Positions 58,841-64,000 of a DNA stretch of 64,000 bases are shown piece by piece. Where the stretch lies: the NCBI RefSeq assembly GCF_007827455.1, contig NZ_VISM01000001.1:2333501-2397500 (forward strand). Direction: 5' to 3'. Position numbers and translations under genes: made by a program. Each line of letters begins with the position of its first letter. Position 1 is the stretch's first letter. Source of the DNA: Lutibacter sp. Hel_I_33_5. Its GTDB lineage: Bacteria; Bacteroidota; Bacteroidia; Flavobacteriales; Flavobacteriaceae. The notes under the pieces were generated by a model. It saw only the letters and a list, made by a program, of their open reading frames with translations. It did not search any database and had not been told where the DNA came from.

Positions 58841-61800
58841 GTTTCGCCTCCTAATCCTGCAGTTCCGCTCACAGCCGTATCTGCTGCAGTTCCCATAGTT
58901 GCATTTCTATAACTATAGCCTCCAATATATCCAGATTGCCAGTGCCCTTCTTCTCCAGAGCCTGTAACTTCATTTTTATGTTCCCAAAAATATAAAGTAG
59001 CTAAATTAGAACTATCAATAAATAGTTGATTTGCGTCTAATGCTGATGGATAAGGGTTTCCCAATAAACTAGTTTTGTCTGCATCAATACCAAAAGAATA
59101 ATCTCCGTCATTTGGAACGCCTTTAAAAGTATAGTTTTGAGTTGCTCCTGGACTTTTTAATAAGAAACCTTCACCTGGATTAAAAGTTCCTAATTCTCCC
59201 TTCTGAACCCATGATGATCCATCAGTTCCATTAAGGTAATCATAAATCCAATAACTTGATAATGTGAGTGGTCCTGTTGAACCATCGTAACCAGTTGTGA
59301 ATGCCAAATCTGGTGGATTTGATACATCAGATGTGGGTGTTGTTCCGTTTTTTAGAACACCAGGAACAGTATAGTTCGAAGCGCCACTTAAGACTGGTGA
59401 ACTCCAATAATTATATCGATAGACACTTGCTAAATCACTATTTTGATCTATATAAAGGTTTCCTGCTCCACTATTCATAGAACCACCAGTATGTGTTTGA
59501 ATTAATTGAGAAGATCCTGTTAAACGAATATCACCTTCATTAACAATTCCGTTGGTAATTTGTAATCTAGTATTTGTGTTTAAAACAAGCTTGCCGCCAC
59601 TTTCTACTTCTACTTCTCTAACGTCTCCATTTTCTGTGATAGCTAAGGATCCGTCCGCTGTATTTTTCACTAATAATTTAAAGCAATCATCATTGGTGTC
59701 TGGAACATTGGAATCTCCAGATCCATTATAAAACTGAGTGTCATCTACTACAATCTTATCAATAAATTCTAAAGAGAACTTTCTATTATTTACAAAGGTT
59801 ACATTTTCTGCTCTATAAAAGTTACCTCCAATATGCGTTAAATCATAAACATGTGAAGGAGATAATAAATTATCATTATTATCAATTACTAACTGTATAG
59901 TAGAGCAATCAGATTTCCCAGAAAGATCAACACTATTTAAATCAAAAGTAACGGTAACGTTACCTGGATTATTTCGTCTACTAACTCTCCATCTTGTGTT
60001 TAGTCTTTCTTTATAATTTGCGGTATTGGTAGTAAAACTTAAAGCATCTCTATTATTTCTTCCCCAAAATAAGAATTCATCATCGGTCATACCGGATGGA
60101 TTATTTATTCTTACAATTCCTGTTCCTTGAGAATCGTCATGCCTTGAACCATCAGAAGCTTGTCCAATTCCTGCTACATCGAAATCATAATTACCATTAT
60201 CATCTTCATTATAAAAATCGTTTGCATCTAAAGTACTATTGTATTTTGCTTGTAAATAGTTTTCTACAATTATCTTCTGAGCTAAATTTAAAGGTTTGTC
60301 GTAATAAAAAACTTCTGCATAATTCCCACTTGTATATTTATTCTCAGTGTATCTTTTTGCAATACTTAATAAGCTGAAATTAAAATTTCCTGTTGAAGAA
60401 ACTGTTGACCCAGCTATACCGTTTTGTCTTATAATATTATTAGCACCATCATATTCAGAGTTCATGATTTTAAACCCTGAAACTGAAAGACCATTTGTAA
60501 CTATGGATTTGGTTCCGTTTCTGTAAGAATGTAAGTCATTAGTATTATTTAATCTATTTAATAAAACTGTTCTGTTATTATTATTCCAATCTAATTGTCC
60601 GGAGGTAGAAGCAGATAATATTCCTGTCCAGGTTGTACTAGTGTAATTTGTAATGTCAGCAGCTACATAGGCTGATAATTGATTTGAAGTATTAGAAGTA
60701 ATATTTGCTACTAAATGATCATTTCCATCAAAATTAACAACATCATAAGAATTTATTGTTGCAGAAACATTTGGATCACCTCCAATTGTTGAAACATTAC
60801 TGCCATATCCACTTTGATCTGACCACGCTGTAAGATTATCGCTCCCATCTTTAGTTACTCCATTTTCTGGTAATATCCAGAATTTTAGTGCAGAACTACC
60901 ATCTGTTTGTCCTACACCTCCTGGGCCTAAATAACCTACTACATCAGTAGAAACAATATTTAGTCCACCAATTAAAAATTCTTGATTAATGCCAGAATTA
61001 CCAGTTTCTGTATACGTATTTGCTGCAGTATCTACAGTAGGTGATATTGAAGCCCATGTTGTATATGAATTATCTGTTCTATTATATCCTTCAATATTTG
61101 GTTCAGCTAATTGTGCAGCAACATAAGAGGTATAATCATAAACTCCAGTATATGTAGGCGATGTTCCACCAGCTACATAAACTCCATAATAAATATCGTT
61201 AGACCCAATTGTATTTGTAATTCCCGTTTCGGAATTTGGAGTAGTATCTACTCTATAAATATGTACTCCGTCTGGAGTTCCTGTTATTGTATTTACCTCA
61301 AAATCTCCTCTATTTGTAGAGGTTAATGAAACACTACTTCCGCCATAGGTATAGGAAGAAGCATTTCCTATTGCAGCACCTGAGGTTTCCCAATCTGTAG
61401 CTGCATTCATATTGGTTAATGTTCCGTCTGGTCCAGTTACAGCTGTTAATGTTGTTCCAGAAGCTTCATCAAATCTCCAATAACCTGCAAGTCCAGTTTC
61501 CGAACCTGTTAGTTTTTGACACATATTTGTTCTTAGTTCAGTTTCAGAACGTGCGGTTGTCCAAACTCTCACTTCATCTATTTTCCCATCAAAATAATTA
61601 TCAACTCTACCAATCCATCTTAATGGGTCAACTGGTGTCCCAGTAGTTCCTGTTCTTGTGGTTACTAAAACGCCATTAATATAAACTCTTAAATTAGTGC
61701 CTTCATAAGTCATTGCTACATGGTTCCACTGATTCTCAATAAAACTATTAGATGGAGTATTGCCTGATTGCCATGTGGTTCCATTTCCAAAACCGAAGTG

Positions 61801-62076
61801 AATTCTATTGTTTTGATACACCCACATACCTGGAGCTCTATTAGCTCCGCCAGAACTTTGATTACCAATAAATCCGTGCCAAGAACCATTTACTTGTGAA
61901 GAATAAATCCAAGCTTCTAAGGTGAAAGTAGTACTTAAAGCGATACCTGATGCGCCAAGATCTATATAATCATTCGTTCCATCGAAATCTAAAGTGGCTC
62001 CAGAACCAGGAGACTGACTTAGAAGGATTGAACTATAAAAAAGAGCAGTTAGTAGGGTGATAACTCTTAGCTTCAT
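58771..62076 (-). CDS. secreted LamG-domain protein, frameshifted before its T9SS tail
   Basis: A 1,101-residue protein with a signal peptide (ending LLSQS). A LamG/concanavalin-like domain at about residues 27-205 shows FDGTNDYIDLG, FTLEAWIYSS, NQWNHVAMTYEG, LRVYINGVLV and KIDEVRVWTTARS. A second LamG-like part follows at about 395-625, then beta-rich regions. The frame ends after GLGGETYTAPLE in a foreign stretch of about 16 residues. The following DNA in another frame continues the protein (57974-58840), so one base was lost or two gained near 58835. LamG domains bind carbohydrate, lipid or protein, so an adhesin or surface enzyme is likely. Confidence 0.85.
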   Translation of the reverse strand: MKLRVITLLTALFYSSILLSQSPGSGATLDFDGTNDYIDLGASGIALSTTFTLEAWIYSSQVNGSWHGFIGNQSSGGANRAPGMWVYQNNRIHFGFGNGTTWQSGNTPSNSFIENQWNHVAMTYEGTNLRVYINGVLVTTRTGTTGTPVDPLRWIGRVDNYFDGKIDEVRVWTTARSETELRTNMCQKLTGSETGLAGYWRFDEASGTTLTAVTGPDGTLTNMNAATDWETSGAAIGNASSYTYGGSSVSLTSTNRGDFEVNTITGTPDGVHIYRVDTTPNSETGITNTIGSNDIYYGVYVAGGTSPTYTGVYDYTSYVAAQLAEPNIEGYNRTDNSYTTWASISPTVDTAANTYTETGNSGINQEFLIGGLNIVSTDVVGYLGPGGVGQTDGSSALKFWILPENGVTKDGSDNLTAWSDQSGYGSNVSTIGGDPNVSATINSYDVVNFDGNDHLVANITSNTSNQLSAYVAADITNYTSTTWTGILSASTSGQLDWNNNNRTVLLNRLNNTNDLHSYRNGTKSIVTNGLSVSGFKIMNSEYDGANNIIRQNGIAGSTVSSTGNFNFSLLSIAKRYTENKYTSGNYAEVFYYDKPLNLAQKIIVENYLQAKYNSTLDANDFYNEDDNGNYDFDVAGIGQASDGSRHDDSQGTGIVRINNPSGMTDDEFLFWGRNNRDALSFTTNTANYKERLNTRWRVSRRNNPGNVTVTFDLNSVDLSGKSDCSTIQLVIDNNDNLLSPSHVYDLTHIGGNFYRAENVTFVNNRKFSLEFIDKIVVDDTQFYNGSGDSNVPDTNDDCFKLLVKNTADGSLAITENGDVREVEVESGGKLVLNTNTRLQITNGIVNEGDIRLTGSSQLIQTHTGGSMNSGAGNLYIDQNSDLASVYRYNYWSSPVLSGASNYTVPGVLKNGTTPTSDVSNPPDLAFTTGYDGSTGPLTLSSYWIYDYLNGTDGSSWVQKGELGTFNPGEGFLLKSPGATQNYTFKGVPNDGDYSFGIDADKTSLLGNPYPSALDANQLFIDSSNLATLYFWEHKNEVTGSGEEGHWQSGYIGGYSYRNATMGTAADTAVSGTAGLGGETYTAPLEDIFQLVKVSLQKQLQV

Positions 62077-62160
62077 TGGGGGTTTACTATTACTTTTTAG
62101 ACATTACTTTTAAGCAAAAGTCTCAACAAGTACATATACCTTATGATTGATAAGAATATT

Positions 62161-62176
62161 CATTTGGGGACAAATG
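62161..62176. repeat. small inverted repeat upstream of the LamG gene
   Basis: CATTTG and CAAATG form a perfect 6-bp inverted repeat around four bases, 85 bases before the LamG start (minus strand). It may be an operator or chance in this AT-rich gap of 128 bases. Confidence 0.3.
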
Positions 62177-62204
62177 CAAGTTAAAAATACTAAAAAAAAA
62201 TGAA

Positions 62205-63212
62205 TTATTGCTTTTCTTGCCACTTCCATGCGGAAAGTAGGGCTTCATCAAGTGTTTTTTCTGTCTTCCAATTGAGTTCTTTGTTGGCTATTGTAGTGTC
62301 TGCATACGCAGCTGTAATATCACCAGCTCTACGTCCTACAATTTTGTAATTTAAAGGTTTTCCTGTTGCTTTTTCAAAAGATTGTATTACTTCTAATACA
62401 GAGCTTCCAGTTCCAGTCCCAACGTTAAAAAACTCGAAATTAGTTTTATTTCTTTTTTCAATTAATCTAGATAAAGCAGCAATATGTGCTTTTGCTAAAT
62501 CTACAACATGTATATAATCTCTTACAGCAGTTCCATCTACAGTATCATAATCATCTCCAAAAACAGATAATTCTTTTCTGATTCCTGCTGCTGTTTGTGT
62601 AACAAAAGGAATTAAATTTTGAGGAACACCTAATGGTAATTCGCCAATTTTAATACTTTCATGTGCTCCAATAGGGTTAAAATAACGTAATGCTATTGCG
62701 TTTAAGTTATAAGAACCACAGCTTTCTTTAATGATTTCTTCGCCAATCTGTTTGGTGTTTCCGTATGGAGATTCAGCAGGTTTTGTAGGCGCGCTTTCCG
62801 TAATTGGTAATTGATCTGCCTGACCATAAACTGTACATGAAGAACTAAAAATAAAGTTATCTATTTTTCTATTCTTCATTTCTTGTAAAATATACACCAA
62901 AGTTGTGATGTTATTTTCGTAATATTTTAGAGGCTCATTTACACTTTCGCCTACCGCTTTTGAAGCCGCAAAATGGATAATTCCATCTACAGTATTGTTT
63001 TCAAAAAAATGTTGCACATCTTTTTTTACACGTAAATCAATTTGATAAAAATCTGGTTTTGTGCCAGAAATGGAAGTAATTTGATCTAAAACTTCAATTT
63101 TTGAGTTTGATAAGTCGTCAATAATAACTACCTCAAAACCTGAGTTTTGTAATTCTACAACGGTATGCGATCCTATAAAGCCTAATCCGCCTGTAACTAA
63201 TATTCTTTTCAT
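62205..63212 (-). CDS. galE: UDP-glucose 4-epimerase
   Basis: A 335-residue SDR enzyme that interconverts UDP-glucose and UDP-galactose. The N-terminal GxxGxxG is VTGGLGFIGSHTV. The active site is SSSCTVYG with Tyr150 and Lys154 in SPYGNTKQIGEE, and RYFNPIGAHES and YIHVVDLAKAH are GalE hallmarks. The length is standard. It lies 43 bases downstream of a sugar aminotransferase gene on the same strand, so it probably belongs to a nucleotide-sugar or polysaccharide locus that continues outside the window. Confidence 0.95.
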   Translation of the reverse strand: MKRILVTGGLGFIGSHTVVELQNSGFEVVIIDDLSNSKIEVLDQITSISGTKPDFYQIDLRVKKDVQHFFENNTVDGIIHFAASKAVGESVNEPLKYYENNITTLVYILQEMKNRKIDNFIFSSSCTVYGQADQLPITESAPTKPAESPYGNTKQIGEEIIKESCGSYNLNAIALRYFNPIGAHESIKIGELPLGVPQNLIPFVTQTAAGIRKELSVFGDDYDTVDGTAVRDYIHVVDLAKAHIAALSRLIEKRNKTNFEFFNVGTGTGSSVLEVIQSFEKATGKPLNYKIVGRRAGDITAAYADTTIANKELNWKTEKTLDEALLSAWKWQEKQ

Positions 63213-63255
63213 TGTTTGTTTAAAAAGTTCGAATTAGCCAGCTAAATTACTTAAT

Positions 63256-64000
63256 TTATTTTAAAAAATCGTTGATTGTCTTAGTTATGAACTCCAATTG
63301 CTCAGTATCTAATTCGGTATGCATTGGTAGAGAAATAACTTCATCAATTAATTGATTAGTTATTTTAAAATCATTTTCATCATAACGATCATCTTTATAT
63401 GCTTTTTGAGCATGTAAAGGAACAGGATAATAGATAGCATTTGCAATACCATTATCTAATAAATGTTGATGTAATTCGTTCCTTTTTCCGTTTGTGATTT
63501 TTAAGGTGTATTGATGAAAAACATGGCAATTACAAGTGTCACAAATTTCTCTACAAGAACTGGTAGTTGGAGTTATAATATTCGGATTGTTAGCGAATGT
63601 ATTGTTATAAAAACGCGCCGCATTTCTTCGAGCTTCACAATAGGAATCTAATAAGGGTAATTTTGCTTTTAAAACAGCTGCTTGAATAGAATCTAATCTT
63701 GAATTTACACCAACAACATCATGATAGTAACGTTTGTACATTCCATGATTTACCATGCCGCGTAATGTGTGGGCTAATTCATCATCATTAGTAAAAATAG
63801 CACCACCATCACCATAACATCCTAAATTTTTAGAAGGGAAAAATGACGTTGTTCCAACATGCCCTATAGTTCCAGCTTTCTTTTTAGAACCATCTTTAAA
63901 AGTGTAATCTGCCCCAATTGCTTGTGCATTATCTTCAATAACAAATAAATTATGTGCTTCGGCAATTTCCATAACAGCGTCCATATTGGCAACTTGCCCA
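63256..64000 (-). CDS. DegT/DnrJ/EryC1/StrS sugar aminotransferase, N-terminus outside window
   Basis: The frame is open to the window edge; the ATG at 63984 is internal (preceded by GQVAN). Visible parts include VIEDNAQAIGADY, the PLP-lysine segment SFFPSKNLGCYGDGGA, GVNSRLDSIQAAVLKAKL and YYPVPLHAQKAY. These are typical of nucleotide-sugar aminotransferases that make amino sugars for polysaccharide. An extra Cys-rich stretch, SCREICDTCNCHVFHQY, follows the central domain and may bind metal; such inserts occur in some Bacteroidota members. It pairs with galE downstream. Confidence 0.9.
   Translation of the reverse strand, partial: GQVANMDAVMEIAEAHNLFVIEDNAQAIGADYTFKDGSKKKAGTIGHVGTTSFFPSKNLGCYGDGGAIFTNDDELAHTLRGMVNHGMYKRYYHDVVGVNSRLDSIQAAVLKAKLPLLDSYCEARRNAARFYNNTFANNPNIITPTTSSCREICDTCNCHVFHQYTLKITNGKRNELHQHLLDNGIANAIYYPVPLHAQKAYKDDRYDENDFKITNQLIDEVISLPMHTELDTEQLEFITKTINDFLK

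Noticed and set aside
1-64000. CRISPR array, tRNA or rRNA genes, prophage, insertion sequence with transposase
   Set aside because: No regular spaced repeats of CRISPR type, no cloverleaf or rRNA-like sequence and no transposase or integrase motif were recognised; a tRNAscan or HMM search could still find a missed tRNA.

Overview
The window is AT-rich bacterial DNA that reads as a member of the Flavobacteriaceae (Bacteroidota). The evidence is several secreted proteins ending in type IX secretion (T9SS, type A) sorting domains, -7 promoter boxes of the Bacteroidota TAnnTTTG type, three tandem DUF6090 proteins, GH3-family and DUF2797 proteins of flavobacterial type, and small palindromic repeats of a kind scattered through such genomes. 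No rRNA, tRNA, CRISPR array, transposase or integrase was seen. The contig is cut inside genes at both ends.

Layout. 0-2 kb: three overlapping DUF6090 paralogues (minus). 2-6 kb: two alpha/beta hydrolase paralogues, then a DEAD-box helicase / small protein / MazG-like / membrane protein operon. 6.2-9.3 kb: a large exported BNR/VPS10-like protein whose conserved tail is cut off by an in-frame TGA. 9.4-16 kb: aroA, queA, rlmN, a membrane protein, a geranylgeranyl-reductase-like flavoprotein and a polyprenyl diphosphate synthase (shikimate, queuosine, rRNA methylation, isoprenoid/quinone chain). 16-22.5 kb: an OmpA-like secreted protein, a broken Crp-type regulator, GH3, DUF2797, a nitrilase and a LacI regulator. 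22.5-29.6 kb (minus): an overlapping six-gene operon joining an FAD oxidoreductase and a polyferredoxin to three glycosyltransferases, facing a plus-strand operon with a GH113 beta-mannanase-like lipoprotein and an Omp85-like protein. This pair may make and process a surface glycan.

36.9-43.1 kb (minus) is an eight-gene arsenosugar biosynthesis cluster: DUF547 protein, CMD/peroxidase-like protein, radical SAM ArsS, periplasmic rhodanese, TIGR04282-type glycosyltransferase, a DM13 protein with a T9SS tail, a purine nucleoside phosphorylase and ArsM. It suggests a route from arsenite through a dimethylarsenic nucleoside to a sugar conjugate, with PNP as the nucleoside-cleaving step. A queuosine precursor transporter and fabD follow. 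The 3' end of fabD is duplicated on both sides of a Fic gene, so the Fic gene looks inserted at the fabD terminus; its Fic motif has Gln where the catalytic His should be.

46.4-62.1 kb looks like one surface-protein regulatory unit: a giant secreted beta-propeller/leucine-rich-repeat/Ig-like protein (split by an in-frame TAG), two different sensor histidine kinases with nearly the same LytS-type kinase core, one LytTR response regulator, and a secreted LamG protein (split by a frameshift). Three direct repeats with exact 21-bp spacing lie just upstream of the putative promoter of the giant protein, which is the geometry expected for LytTR binding. Perfect palindromes and a small-RNA candidate sit between these genes. 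The window ends with galE and a sugar aminotransferase. Four genes in the window are disrupted, so raw-read checking for sequence errors is important before any is called a true pseudogene.
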